Shown: piece by piece, positions 8,309 to 16,749 of the stretch
How the letters are laid out: every line of letters begins with the position of its first letter
How positions within the stretch are numbered: position 1 is the first letter of the stretch
Assembly: GCA_964244065.1 (NCBI GenBank)
Contig: CAXTHH010000002.1
Span: forward strand, 62,001-126,000
Direction: 5' to 3'
Length of the DNA stretch: 64,000 nt
DNA from: JASLDZ01 sp964244065
GTDB taxonomy: Bacteria; Pseudomonadota; Alphaproteobacteria; Caulobacterales; Caulobacteraceae
Notes under the pieces: generated by a model
What the model saw: only the letters and a program-made list of their open reading frames with translations
Database searches by the model: none
Told to the model about the DNA's origin: nothing
Made by a program: the position numbers and the translations under genes

Positions 8309-8737
8309 GTGACCGCCGCCGACGCCAAGCCCTCCGACGCGCCCGAAGCCGGGTTCGATCCCGCGACGCCGCTCGACCCGTCGCGCGCGCTGACGCCCTA
8401 TGCGGTGAAGGTGAACGCCACCCTGGTGCGCCGCGGCTTCTGGCCCAAGCTGCGCAGGGTGGCGCGCCATGTGCCCTTCGCCGAGGACGCCCTGGCCCTA
8501 TTCTCCGCCGCCACGGACGCGGAGACGCCGACGGTGGCCAAGGCGACGCTCATGGCCGCCCTGGCCTACTTCGTGATCCCCACCGACGCCCTGCCCGACT
8601 TCCTCCCGGCGCTCGGCTTCACCGACGACGCCGCGGTGATCGCCGCGGCCCTGGCGCTGGCGCGCCGGTCGATCAAGCCGAAGCACCGCGAGATCGCCCG
8701 CGCCCAGCTCGACCGGATCGCCGGCGAGGCGGAGTGA
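8309..8737 (+). CDS. YkvA family (DUF1232) membrane-associated protein
   Basis: The 142-residue protein contains the DUF1232/YkvA block 'ATLMAALAYFVIPTDALPDFLPALGFTDDAAVIAAALALARRSIKPKHREIARAQL', including the conserved IPxDxxPDxxPxxGxxDD core. Its biochemical role is not established. Two starts are possible: the GTG at 8309, which leaves a 65-bp divergent gap, or an ATG at 8243 that would begin inside the SDR start codon. I prefer the GTG. The stop overlaps the next gene as GTGA, suggesting a two-gene unit. Confidence 0.82.
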   Translation: MTAADAKPSDAPEAGFDPATPLDPSRALTPYAVKVNATLVRRGFWPKLRRVARHVPFAEDALALFSAATDAETPTVAKATLMAALAYFVIPTDALPDFLPALGFTDDAAVIAAALALARRSIKPKHREIARAQLDRIAGEAE

Positions 8738-9396
8738 CCGCCGCGCAGGGCTGGGCCGCCGCCGCCCTGGCGCTCGCGGCCGCCGACCTGCTCACGCCGC
8801 TGGCCGCCTCGCCCCGCCCCTGGCGCAGGCTGCTGCGCGGCGCGCCCGCCGCCGTTTGCGCCCTGGCCTGCCGGGCGTTCGACGGACCCGCGCTGCTCGC
8901 CCTGACCCTGGCCGCCCTGGCCGTGGCCGACGGGCTGACGGCTGCCCGCGCGCCCGAGGCCGCGCCCGCCGAGGTCTCGGTCACCACGGTCGCTTACCTG
9001 CTGCTCGCCGCCCTGCTGTTCGAGATGGGCCGCGTGGGCGCGCTGGTGGCCGAGCCCTGGCGCCTGGCGGGCGGCGCCATCGTCGCGGCCGGGGGCGGCG
9101 CCCTGCTGGCGACCCGGCCGGTGCTGCGCGGCGGCCCCGTGGGCGTGCTCGCGCCCCTGCCGGTCGCCGTCCTGGCGCTGGCGGCGCTCGGCGCGGCCGC
9201 CGCTCCGCCTTTCCTCGCCGTCTCGATGCTGAGCGTGGCGCTGCTGGCCGGCGCGGGCGCTCTCGCCCTGGTCCGCCGCGCCCGCGGGCCGGGCCCGATC
9301 CGGCCGGACGAGCGCCTGTTCCGCTCGGCCGCCGCCCTGGCCCTGCTCTACGCTTTCCTCGGCCCGCTGCTGGCGGTGAGCTCCGCTTCCGCCTAG
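8734..9396 (+). CDS. Multi-pass membrane protein, possibly YhhN/lysoplasmalogenase-like
   Basis: The 220-residue, Ala/Leu-rich protein has about seven or eight hydrophobic segments and a GTG start overlapping the YkvA-like stop by four bases. The size, helix count and the 'RPWRRLLRGAPAAVCALA' opening recall YhhN/TMEM86 lysoplasmalogenases. The conserved acidic motifs of that family are not clear here ('AVADGL' is the nearest), so the family call is weak. A domain search or structure comparison would settle it. The 3' end overlaps the convergent downstream gene by 4 bp. Confidence 0.7.
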   Translation: MTAAQGWAAAALALAAADLLTPLAASPRPWRRLLRGAPAAVCALACRAFDGPALLALTLAALAVADGLTAARAPEAAPAEVSVTTVAYLLLAALLFEMGRVGALVAEPWRLAGGAIVAAGGGALLATRPVLRGGPVGVLAPLPVAVLALAALGAAAAPPFLAVSMLSVALLAGAGALALVRRARGPGPIRPDERLFRSAAALALLYAFLGPLLAVSSASA

Positions 9397-10058
9397 CGGG
9401 CGGTCGGCGGGCCGGCGGCGGGCTTGAGCGCGGCCCCGAACATGATCTCGCCCATGAGGTCCTTCATGTCGGGCTCGCCCGGTTTCGGCGGCGCGCCCAC
9501 GCTGCGCTCGATCAGCAGCCACGGCCCGAACAGGCCGACACGCTCGGTGACGAACACCGAGCCGAAGCCCTGCCGTGCATGGAAGCGTAGCGTGCGGTGC
9601 TCCACGCCGTCCGTGCCGGGCTTGGGCTGCGCCACCACGTTGATGCCGCTGTAGGGGCGGAAGCCCGGCTCCCGCCGCGCCCGCTCGAGCACCGCAGCGG
9701 CGACCTGGTCCAGCGTCGCACCGGCCGGCGCGGGGGCGATCGTCGTCTCGAAGGGGCCAGCCGCGCCTTTCCCCGCGCACCGCGCCGAACCGTCCGCCTG
9801 GGCCGAGACGACGGCGCCCGGCGTGCCCAGGGCGCAGGTGAGGCCCGAGCGCCTGTGCCGCACGCGCCCGGCGTAGGCGTCCGACACGTTGTCGAACTCG
9901 GCGGCGGCCCCTGTGCGGGCAAGCTCACGGTCAACCTCCGCCCGCACGCGCGCCGCCTCTGCGGGCGCGAGCGGCTTGGCGACGGTGATCCCCAGTGCCG
10001 CGAGCGGATCGGCGGGCGCCGGGGGGGCCGCGATCAGGAGCAGGACGAGCGGCAGCAT
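9393..10058 (-). CDS. Exported hypothetical protein
   Basis: The 221-residue protein starts with a short signal peptide (MLPLVLLLIAAPPAPA). The rest is soluble, with a lone disulfide-capable cysteine pair (GLTCALG and ARCAGKG) and a C-terminal half of alternating strands ('GVEHRTLRFHARQGFGSVFVTERVGLFGPWLLIERSV'). I do not recognise the family. It is likely periplasmic. It is convergent with the membrane protein gene and overlaps it by four bases. ATG start at 10058. Confidence 0.7.
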   Translation of the reverse strand: MLPLVLLLIAAPPAPADPLAALGITVAKPLAPAEAARVRAEVDRELARTGAAAEFDNVSDAYAGRVRHRRSGLTCALGTPGAVVSAQADGSARCAGKGAAGPFETTIAPAPAGATLDQVAAAVLERARREPGFRPYSGINVVAQPKPGTDGVEHRTLRFHARQGFGSVFVTERVGLFGPWLLIERSVGAPPKPGEPDMKDLMGEIMFGAALKPAAGPPTAR

Positions 10059-10113
10059 CGGGCCACGTTACCTCGCCCGCGCCCACCTCGACAGTCGGTA
10101 TCGGGGCCGAGGA

Positions 10114-11112
10114 TCAGTCCACCGTCACCACGATCTTGCCCTGCGCACGGCGCTCGGCGAGGTTGCGGATGGCCTGCCCGGCCTGCTCCAGCGGGTAGGT
10201 CTTGGACACCACGGGCCTCACCTTCCCCTCGGCGTAGAAGCGCATCAGGTCGCCCACGCCCGCCGCGAAGGCCTTGCGGTCGCGGGCCGCCCAGGCGCCC
10301 CAGAACACGCCCACGATCTGGCAGCCCTTGAGCAGCGCCAGGTTCAGCGGGATGGCGGGAATGCCCGCGGGAAAGCCCACCACCAGGAAGCGGCCCTCCC
10401 AGGCGATGGCGCGCAGCGCGGCCTCCGCATAGTCGCCGCCCACCGCGTCGTAGACCACGTGCGCCCCGTCCTCGCCGCAGGCGTCCTTGAACAGCTTGGC
10501 GAGCGCCTTCCTGCCGTCCTTGTCGAACGGGCCGGTGGGGTAGACCACCGCGGCGTCGGCCCCGTGCTCGCGGCAGAAGGCGGCCTTGTCCTCGCTGGAG
10601 ACGGCGGCCACCACGCGGGCGCCCACCGCCTTGGCCAGCTCGAGGGCGGCCACGCCCACGCCGCCCGCGGCGCCCAGGATCAGGAGGGTCTCGCCCGCCT
10701 TGAGCTGGGCCCGCTCCTTCAGGGCGTGCCAGCTCGTGCCGTAGGTGAGGATGAAGGCGCTGGCCTCGTCGAAGGGCATGGCGTCGGGCATGGGGATGCA
10801 GCGGTCGGCGTCCACCGCCACGCGCTGGGCCATGCCGCCCCAGCCGCACGAGCCGATAACCCGGTCGCCCACCTTCACGGCGGTGACCCCCTCGCCGACG
10901 CTCTCCACCTCGCCCGCGACCTCGCCGCCGGGGCTGAAGGGACGGCCGGGCTTGAACTGGTACCTGTCCTCGATGATCAGGCTGTCGGGGAAGTTCACCC
11001 CGCAGGCGCGCACGCGGATCACCGCCTGGCCGGGGCCGGCGACGGGATCGGCCACGTCCTCGACCACCAGCGTGTCCGGGCCGCCGACCTCCCTGCTCAG
11101 CACCGCGCGCAT
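10114..11112 (-). CDS. NADPH:quinone oxidoreductase, zinc-independent MDR family
   Basis: The 332-residue protein has the medium-chain dehydrogenase layout: a GroES-like N-terminal domain ('VRACGVNFPDSLIIEDRYQ', 'SPGGEVAGEVESVGEGV') and a Rossmann domain with GAAGGVG at residues 147-153. The zinc-binding cysteines of alcohol dehydrogenases are missing, as in quinone oxidoreductases and enoyl-thioester reductase relatives. The C-terminus 'YPLEQAGQAIRNLAERRAQGKIVVTV' is characteristic. GGGAGGA lies upstream of the ATG. The substrate is not predictable beyond NADPH-dependent reduction of quinone or enone compounds. Confidence 0.88.
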   Translation of the reverse strand: MRAVLSREVGGPDTLVVEDVADPVAGPGQAVIRVRACGVNFPDSLIIEDRYQFKPGRPFSPGGEVAGEVESVGEGVTAVKVGDRVIGSCGWGGMAQRVAVDADRCIPMPDAMPFDEASAFILTYGTSWHALKERAQLKAGETLLILGAAGGVGVAALELAKAVGARVVAAVSSEDKAAFCREHGADAAVVYPTGPFDKDGRKALAKLFKDACGEDGAHVVYDAVGGDYAEAALRAIAWEGRFLVVGFPAGIPAIPLNLALLKGCQIVGVFWGAWAARDRKAFAAGVGDLMRFYAEGKVRPVVSKTYPLEQAGQAIRNLAERRAQGKIVVTVD

Positions 11113-11194
11113 GCCCGTCCTCCCTGGCGTCCGACCGGGGGCGACGCTATCGGACGGCCCCGCGCCGGCATAGGCGCCCCGACCGGAGCCGTCC

Positions 11195-12064
11195 ATGCCC
11201 TTCGCCCTGGCCCTGCACGGCGGCGCGGGCGCCAAGCCCGGCCGCGACTACGCCCGCGAGATCGCCCACATGCGCGGCCTGGTCGAGGCGGCGCGCGACC
11301 GGCTGGCCGCGGGCGCCTCGGCGCTGGAAGTGGCGGTGGAGACGGTGGCGGCGCTGGAGGCCTCGGGCCTGTACATCGCCGGCCGCGGCGCCTCGCCGGG
11401 CGCGGCAGGACGCTACGAGCTGGACGCCGCAGTGATGGACGGCGCCACCGGCCGGGCGGGCGCGGTGGCCGCGCTGGAGGGCGTCCGCTCGCCGGTCGCC
11501 GCCGCCCGCGCCGTGATGGAGCGCACGCCGCACGTGATGCTGGCGGGTGCGGGCGCGGGCGCCTTCGCACACGCGCAGGGGCTGGAGCCCGTAGGCGATC
11601 CCGGGGCCTGGTTCACGCGCGCCGGCGGGGGCGAAGCGAACCACGCGCCGGGCGCGCTCGCGCACGGCACGGTGGGCTGCGTCGTGCGCGACGGCGAGGG
11701 CCGGCTGGCGGCGGCCACCTCCACCGCGGGCGTGTTCGGCAAGCTCGAGGGGCGGGTCGGCGACAGCCCGATCCCGGGCGCCGGCGTCTGGGCCGACCGG
11801 CGCGTGGCCGTCTCCTGCACCGGCCAGGGCGAGTACTTCCTGCGCCTGGCGGTGGCCGCGCAGGTGGCGCACCGGATGCGCTTCGGTGGGGCCGCGCTCG
11901 CGAAGGCGGCGGACGCGGCGCTGGCCGAGGTGGCCGCGCTGGGCGGCGACGGCGGCCTGATCGCGGTGGACGCGGACGGGCGGGTAGCGACCCCGTTCCG
12001 CTCGTCGGGGATGAAGCGCGCGGTGCTGCACGCCGACGGGCGGATCGAGGCGGGGGCGTTCTGA
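11195..12064 (+). CDS. Isoaspartyl peptidase / type III L-asparaginase
   Basis: This Ntn-hydrolase matures by cleavage before a threonine. 'GTVGCVV' places the nucleophile at Thr159, followed by the expected substrate loop 'ATSTAGVFGKLEGRVGDSPIPGAGVWAD' and 'SCTGQGEYFLR'. 'GAGAKPG' near the N-terminus and 'GRGASPGAAGRYELDAAVMDG' are also family blocks. The enzyme removes isoaspartyl dipeptides or deamidates asparagine, salvaging damaged peptides. The length of 289 residues is normal. ATG at 11195, divergent from the quinone oxidoreductase. Confidence 0.92.
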   Translation: MPFALALHGGAGAKPGRDYAREIAHMRGLVEAARDRLAAGASALEVAVETVAALEASGLYIAGRGASPGAAGRYELDAAVMDGATGRAGAVAALEGVRSPVAAARAVMERTPHVMLAGAGAGAFAHAQGLEPVGDPGAWFTRAGGGEANHAPGALAHGTVGCVVRDGEGRLAAATSTAGVFGKLEGRVGDSPIPGAGVWADRRVAVSCTGQGEYFLRLAVAAQVAHRMRFGGAALAKAADAALAEVAALGGDGGLIAVDADGRVATPFRSSGMKRAVLHADGRIEAGAF

Positions 12065-12081
12065 CGCGCCGGCGCGGGCGG

Positions 12082-13254
12082 CTACAGCGCCTCCACCAGC
12101 CGGGCCATGAAGGCCCCGCCGCGCGCCATCTGCTCGACCTCCACGTACTCGTCGGCCTGGTGCGCCTGCGCGATGGAGCCCGGGCCGCAGATCACGGTGG
12201 AGAGGCCGGCGCCCTGGAACTGCCCGGCCTCGGCGGCGTAGCTCACCACCTGCGCGGGGCCGTTGTCGCCGGTCAGCCCGCGCACGAAGGCCTCGGCCGC
12301 CCCGCCGGCCTCCGGGGCCAGGGCGGGGGTCAGCGAGCGGCGGCGCACGGTCACGCCCGCCTCCGGCGCGCGCGCCCTGAGCGCGGCGTCGGCGGCGGCG
12401 CACTCGGCCAGGAACGGGGCCAGCACCTCCAGCGGATCGATCCCCGGCGGGGTGCGCAGGTCGAACAGGAACTCGCATTCGCGCGCCAGGATGTTGCCCG
12501 CCGTGCCGCCCTTCAGCAGGCCGACGGTCAGGGTCGCGTGCGGCGGGTGGAAGCCGGAGGCCGGGTCCGGACGCGCGGCCAGCTCGGCGGCCAGCCGGTG
12601 GAGCGAGGCCAGCAGCGGGATGGCCGCCATGATGGCCGAGGCCCCGGCGTCAGGCAGCGACGAGTGCGCCTCGCGCCCGCGCACCGTGACCACGTGCGTG
12701 GTCACGCCCTTGTGGCCGTTCACCGCCTGCATGTCCGTCGGCTCGCCGACCACCACCAGCGCCGGGCGGGGCAGCACGCGCACCATCTCGGCGATCATGT
12801 CGGGGGCGCCCAGGCAGCCCACCTCCTCGTCGTACGAGAAGGCGAGGTGCACGGGTCGGGCGGGCCGCGCGGCCAGCACCTCGGGCGCGGCGGCCAGGGC
12901 GAGGGCCAGGAACCCCTTCATGTCGCAGGTTCCGCGCCCGAACAGCCGGTCGCCGCGGCGGGTCAGGGCGAAGGGGTCGGTGGTCCAGGGCTGGCCGTCC
13001 ACCGGCACCACGTCCGTGTGGCCGCTGAGCACGATCCCGCCCGCCGCCGCCGGGCCGAGGGTGGCGTAGAGGTTGGTCTTCGTCCCCTCGGGGTTGGGCA
13101 CGCGCCGGCTCTCGACGCCGAGCCCGCGGAGCTCGGCCTCCACATACTCGACCAGCGGCAGGTTGGAGCCGCGCGAGGTGGTGTCGAAGGCGACCAGCCG
13201 CTCCAGGTGGGCGAGCGCGCGGCTCTGCAGGGCGTCGGCGTCCGGGGTGGGCAT
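12082..13254 (-). CDS. argE: Acetylornithine deacetylase (M20 family)
   Basis: The 390-residue metallohydrolase carries the M20 metal and catalytic residues: His79 and Asp81 in SGHTDVVPVDG, Asp111 in GTCDMKG, and Glu143-Glu144 in 'YDEEVGCLGA'. The dimerisation-domain histidine is in 'GREAHSS'. The whole protein matches the ArgE form that removes acetate from N-acetylornithine in arginine synthesis. Close relatives such as succinyl-DAP desuccinylase differ in flanking motifs. ATG at 13254. The stop is 17 bp from the convergent peptidase gene. Confidence 0.9.
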   Translation of the reverse strand: MPTPDADALQSRALAHLERLVAFDTTSRGSNLPLVEYVEAELRGLGVESRRVPNPEGTKTNLYATLGPAAAGGIVLSGHTDVVPVDGQPWTTDPFALTRRGDRLFGRGTCDMKGFLALALAAAPEVLAARPARPVHLAFSYDEEVGCLGAPDMIAEMVRVLPRPALVVVGEPTDMQAVNGHKGVTTHVVTVRGREAHSSLPDAGASAIMAAIPLLASLHRLAAELAARPDPASGFHPPHATLTVGLLKGGTAGNILARECEFLFDLRTPPGIDPLEVLAPFLAECAAADAALRARAPEAGVTVRRRSLTPALAPEAGGAAEAFVRGLTGDNGPAQVVSYAAEAGQFQGAGLSTVICGPGSIAQAHQADEYVEVEQMARGGAFMARLVEAL

Positions 13255-13315
13255 GGGGAGAGCCTACGCCCTCCCTCGCCGCCGGGGCTAGCCGGATGGC
13301 GTCGCCGCCCTCCGA

Positions 13316-14116
13316 TCAGGCCGCCGCGGCCAGCCGCTCCAGGAGCTGGGGCTGCAGGTCGAGGTTGGCGCAGGCGATCTCGGTGGCCTCCGGGGTCCAC
13401 GGGCCGCCGTCCACGGTGGTCACGGCGCCGCCCGCCTCGGTGATCAGCAGGGCGCCGGCCGCGATGTCCCACGGCTTCACGTCGCGCTCCCAGTAGCCGT
13501 CGAAGCGGCCGGCGGCGACGTAGGCGAGGTCCAGCGCGGCCGAGCCGAACCGGCGCACCCCCGCCACCCGGGGCGCGACCTGGTGCAGCTCCTTCAGGAA
13601 GCGCGTGTGCTGGCCGTGGCCCTGGAAGGGGATGCCGGTGGCCAGGATGCAGTCCGACAGGTTGCGCCGGGCGGCCACCCGCAGCCGGCGCGTGTCGCCG
13701 AGCCAGGCGCCTCGCCCCTTCTCCGCCCAGAACAGCTCGTCGGTGGCCGGGTTGTAGGTGACCGCGGCCACGATCCCCGCATCCCGCCGCTCCAGGGCGA
13801 TGTTCACGGCGAAGTGGGGCAGGCCGTGGAGGAAGTTGGTGGTGCCGTCCAGGGGATCGACGATCCAGGTGTGGGTCTTGTCCGACCCCTCCACCACGCC
13901 CCGCTCCTCGGCCAGGAAGCCGTAGCCGGGGCGCGCCTTGGAGAGCTCCTCCACCAGCGTCTGCTCCGCCTGCAGGTCGGCCTTGGTGACGAAGTCGGAC
14001 GGGCCCTTGCGGCTGACCTGCAGCTCCGACACCTCGCCGAAGTCGCGCTTCAGCTTGCGCCCGGCCTTGCGGGCGGCGGCGATCATCACCTGCAGGAGGG
14101 CGGAGGCGGTGGACAT
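13316..14116 (-). CDS. suhB: Inositol monophosphatase family protein (SuhB-like)
   Basis: The 266-residue enzyme has the IMPase metal sites: Glu70-Glu71 (LAEERG), Asp87 and Asp90 in DPLDGTTNF, and 'VKPWDIAAGALLITEAGG' for the third site. The N-terminus 'KLKRDFGEVSELQVSRKGPSDFVTKAD' is typical of alphaproteobacterial SuhB. It dephosphorylates inositol-1-phosphate or similar substrates; in E. coli SuhB also joins rRNA antitermination. The ATG at 14116 gives the normal length. It is divergent from the response regulator. Confidence 0.93.
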   Translation of the reverse strand: MSTASALLQVMIAAARKAGRKLKRDFGEVSELQVSRKGPSDFVTKADLQAEQTLVEELSKARPGYGFLAEERGVVEGSDKTHTWIVDPLDGTTNFLHGLPHFAVNIALERRDAGIVAAVTYNPATDELFWAEKGRGAWLGDTRRLRVAARRNLSDCILATGIPFQGHGQHTRFLKELHQVAPRVAGVRRFGSAALDLAYVAAGRFDGYWERDVKPWDIAAGALLITEAGGAVTTVDGGPWTPEATEIACANLDLQPQLLERLAAAA

Positions 14117-14253
14117 GGCGGCGGGGGTCCGGGCCCGCCGCCGTTGATCTCGCGGGCGGGCGGAGCGACTTAGGGGCGTCGGAAGGGGGCGGAACCTAGT
14201 GGGGCGCCGCCGCCCCGGCAAGTTCGAGCCCAGCTCGGGAGCTTATCCACGGC

Positions 14254-14934
14254 ATGGTCCAGGCCCGCACCCTCCTCGTGGTCGACGACGACGACGACCT
14301 GCGCGAGGCGCTGGCCGAGCAGCTGGAGGCGGAGGGCTTCCACGTGCTGCAGGCGCCCACGGGCGCGGCGGGGGCCCGGGCGGCGGCCGACGGCCGGCCC
14401 GACCTGCTGATCCTCGACGTGGACCTGCCGGACACAGATGGCCGCGACCTGTGCCACCGCCTGCGCGACGCCGGCGTGGCCGCCCCCATCCTGATGCTGA
14501 CCGGCGCGGCGGAGGACGCGGACGCCATCCGCGGCCTGGATTCGGGCGCCGACGACTACGTGACCAAACCGTTCCGCTTCGCCGTGCTGCTGGCCCGCAT
14601 CCGCGCCCACCTGCGCACGCACGAGCAGTCGGAGGCGGCGGTCTTCGTCATCGGCCCCTACAAGTTCCACCCCGCCCAGAAGCTGCTCCTGGACCCGCGC
14701 GGCCGGAAGGTGCGGCTGACGGAGAAGGAGACCTCCATCCTCAAGTACCTCTACCGCAAGGGCGGCGAGCCCGTCGGCCGCGAGGAGCTCCTGGCCGAGG
14801 TGTGGGGCTACAACGCGGGCGTCAGCACCCACACGCTGGAGACCCACGTCTATCGCCTGCGCCAGAAGGTGGAGCCGCCGGGCGCGGACAAGCTGATCCT
14901 GACCGAGGGACGGGGGTATCGCCTGGCCGGGTGA
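14254..14934 (+). CDS. OmpR/PhoB-type response regulator
   Basis: The 226-residue protein joins a receiver domain (acidic DDDDD at 11-15, phospho-acceptor Asp55, Thr83, Lys105) to a winged-helix output domain ('LTEKETSILKYLYRKGGEPVGREELLAEVWGY' and 'THTLETHVYRLRQKVE'). No histidine kinase is adjacent, so it is an orphan regulator here and its signal is unknown. ATG at 14254, preceded only by a short gap to the divergent suhB. Confidence 0.93.
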   Translation: MVQARTLLVVDDDDDLREALAEQLEAEGFHVLQAPTGAAGARAAADGRPDLLILDVDLPDTDGRDLCHRLRDAGVAAPILMLTGAAEDADAIRGLDSGADDYVTKPFRFAVLLARIRAHLRTHEQSEAAVFVIGPYKFHPAQKLLLDPRGRKVRLTEKETSILKYLYRKGGEPVGREELLAEVWGYNAGVSTHTLETHVYRLRQKVEPPGADKLILTEGRGYRLAG

Positions 14935-14950
14935 CGCCCACACGCCACCC

Positions 14951-15052
14951 CGTCGCCCTCGGGCTTGACCCGAGGGCCGAGCCGTCCACGGTTCATCGCC
15001 TAATGTCGGGCACGACCGGCGCCCGGCCCTCGGGTCAAGCCCGAGGGCGACG
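14951..15052. repeat. Inverted repeat, 'CCCTCGGGCTTGACCCGAGGG' family, copy 1
   Basis: Two perfect 28-bp inverted arms (14951-14978 and 15025-15052) flank a 46-bp spacer. Each arm is itself a small hairpin (CCTCGGG-cttga-CCCGAGG). The element fills most of the gap between the response regulator and the convergent xthA. Related copies are at 29486-29524 and 62928-63029. Confidence 0.85.
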
Positions 15053-15075
15053 CGGGGTTGGCGTGGGCCGGATGG

Positions 15076-15864
15076 TCACCCGACCTCCAGGTCCACCGTG
15101 ACGGGCGCATGGTCGCTGGGGCGCTCCCAGCCGCGCACGTCCGTGTGGATCATTGGGCGGGTGGCGCGGGGGGCCAGGCCCGGGCTGGCCCACAGATGGT
15201 CCAGGCGCAGGCCGCGGTTGGACACGCGGAAGTCCGCGGCGCGGTAGCTCCACCAGGTGGCCAGCGTCTCGGGCTCCGGTCGCTCGCGGCGGACCAGGTC
15301 CACGAAGCCCAGGCTCTGCTGCAGGCGGGCGGCGGCCTCGATCTCCACCGGCGTGTGGCTGACCACCTTGAGCATGTGCCGGTGGTTCCAGACGTCCCAC
15401 TCGCCCGGCGCGATGTTGAGGTCGCCGGCCAGCAGCAGCGGCGCGGCCGGATCGCGGGCGGCCATGCGCACGGTCAGCCGCTCGTAGAAGTCCAGCTTGT
15501 GATCGAACTTGGGGTTCACGCCCCGGTCGGGCGTGTCGCCGCCGGCCGGGATGTAGAGGTTGACCATCTCCACCCCGCCCACGCGCACGGCGAGGCAGCG
15601 GGCGTGGCCCTCCCGGCAGAGATCCAGCTCCGGTGCGTCCTCCAGCGGCAGGCGCGAGGCGACGGCCACCCCGTGCCAGCCCTTCTGCCCGGCGATGCGC
15701 ACGTGCGGCATCCCGGCCTCCTGGAAGTCGGCCAGGGGGAACTCGCCCTTCTGGCACTTGGTCTCCTGCAGCAGCAGCACGTCGACGCCCGCCTCGGCCA
15801 CGAAGCGGCGGACCTGCGCGATGCGCAGGCGGACGGAGTTGATGTTCCAGGTGGCCACGCGCAC
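15076..15864 (-). CDS. xthA: Exodeoxyribonuclease III
   Basis: This AP endonuclease / 3'-5' exonuclease acts in base-excision repair. The 262-residue protein begins 'VRVATWNINSVRLRI' and has the metal-binding Glu34 in LLQETK, 'VNLYIPAG', 'LLAGDLNIAP', and ends with 'LRLDHLWASP' and 'ERPSDHAPVTVDLE', covering the catalytic Asp/His set. The start is the GTG at 15864 with GAGGG upstream; longer in-frame starts lack similarity. An intrinsic terminator on the same strand lies just upstream (15887-15922). Confidence 0.94.
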   Translation of the reverse strand: MRVATWNINSVRLRIAQVRRFVAEAGVDVLLLQETKCQKGEFPLADFQEAGMPHVRIAGQKGWHGVAVASRLPLEDAPELDLCREGHARCLAVRVGGVEMVNLYIPAGGDTPDRGVNPKFDHKLDFYERLTVRMAARDPAAPLLLAGDLNIAPGEWDVWNHRHMLKVVSHTPVEIEAAARLQQSLGFVDLVRRERPEPETLATWWSYRAADFRVSNRGLRLDHLWASPGLAPRATRPMIHTDVRGWERPSDHAPVTVDLEVG

Positions 15865-15886
15865 GGGACAGCCCTCATCGCCGAGA

Positions 15887-15922
15887 CGAAAAGGCCCCGG
15901 CGCGGGGGGAAGCGCCGGGGCC
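15887..15922 (-). terminator. Rho-independent terminator on the minus strand
   Basis: A perfect 11-bp GC stem (15893-15903 with 15912-15922) with an 8-base loop is followed, in minus-strand direction, by TTTTCGTC. It lies about 170 bp past the lolA stop and only about 25 bp before the xthA start. It could end the lolA transcript, attenuate xthA, or end a small RNA made from the 15923-16089 gap. Confidence 0.75.
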
Positions 15923-16089
15923 AGGGCTCTCGTAACTTGGCCGCGGCCGGAGGGGGAAGAGGTCCGGCGGCGGCCGGCGCAGCGGGTGATGGGGGATCGT
16001 CCCCGCCGGCCTGTCACCCAGATGGCGAGCGCCTGCGACCCTTCAACCCCCTCACGCGAATTTTCTTGCCTGTCGCAGGGGGGTCACAC

Positions 16090-16740
16090 TCAGCCCCGGC
16101 GAGGGTCGCGGATCTGGAACAGGGCGGCGTCCAGCCCGCCGCGGGGCTGGAGGTCGCCCAGGCGCACGCGGGTGAGCCGGCCCTGGGCGTCGATGACGTT
16201 CCAGCCCTTCAGCGACAGGCGTCCGCCCGCCTCGCCGAAGTAGATCACGATGCGCCCGTCCGCCTGGTGGGCGATGTCGACCGCGGTGATGGCGAAGCCC
16301 TCGGCGTTCCGGTCCACCCGGCCGATCTTCACGCCGCGGTCGAGCCGCACCTGCTTGGCCAGCAGCAGGTTCAGCGGCGTGGCCGAGAGCGGATAGCGGT
16401 CGAAGGTCTTCAGCCGCATGTCGCTGACCGCCACGTTCCGCCCGTCGGAGACGATCAGCATGCGCGCGGGGGCGTCGTACTCGAACCGCGCCTTGCCCGG
16501 CCGCTGCATGTAGAGCAGCCCCGTCGAGCTGCGCCCGTCCGGCGCCGTCTGGGTGAACCGGGCGGAGACGGTGGACAGCGACTGCAGGTAGTCCGCCGCG
16601 CGGTCGGCGGAGGCCCGGTCCTCCGGCGAGAGCGCATAGGGCGTGCGCAGCGCCGGGCGCGGCGGGGCCGGGGCCTGGGCGAGGGCGGCGGTGGCGCACA
16701 GGCCGAGGGCGAAGGCGGCGGCGAGGGGGCGGCGGAGCAT
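16090..16740 (-). CDS. lolA: Outer-membrane lipoprotein carrier protein LolA
   Basis: The 216-residue periplasmic protein carries lipoproteins from LolCDE to the outer membrane. It has a signal peptide of about 21 residues (ALAQA) and the LolA core 'YLQSLSTVSARFTQTAPDGRSSTGLLYMQRPGKARFEYDAPARMLIVSDGRNVAVSDMRLKTFDRYPLSATPLNLLL'. The alphaproteobacterial form is diverged but recognisable. ATG at 16740, nine bases from the stop of the ThiF-like gene, so the two are probably co-transcribed. Confidence 0.88.
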   Translation of the reverse strand: MLRRPLAAAFALGLCATAALAQAPAPPRPALRTPYALSPEDRASADRAADYLQSLSTVSARFTQTAPDGRSSTGLLYMQRPGKARFEYDAPARMLIVSDGRNVAVSDMRLKTFDRYPLSATPLNLLLAKQVRLDRGVKIGRVDRNAEGFAITAVDIAHQADGRIVIYFGEAGGRLSLKGWNVIDAQGRLTRVRLGDLQPRGGLDAALFQIRDPRRG

Positions 16741-16749
16741 CTGCCGCAG

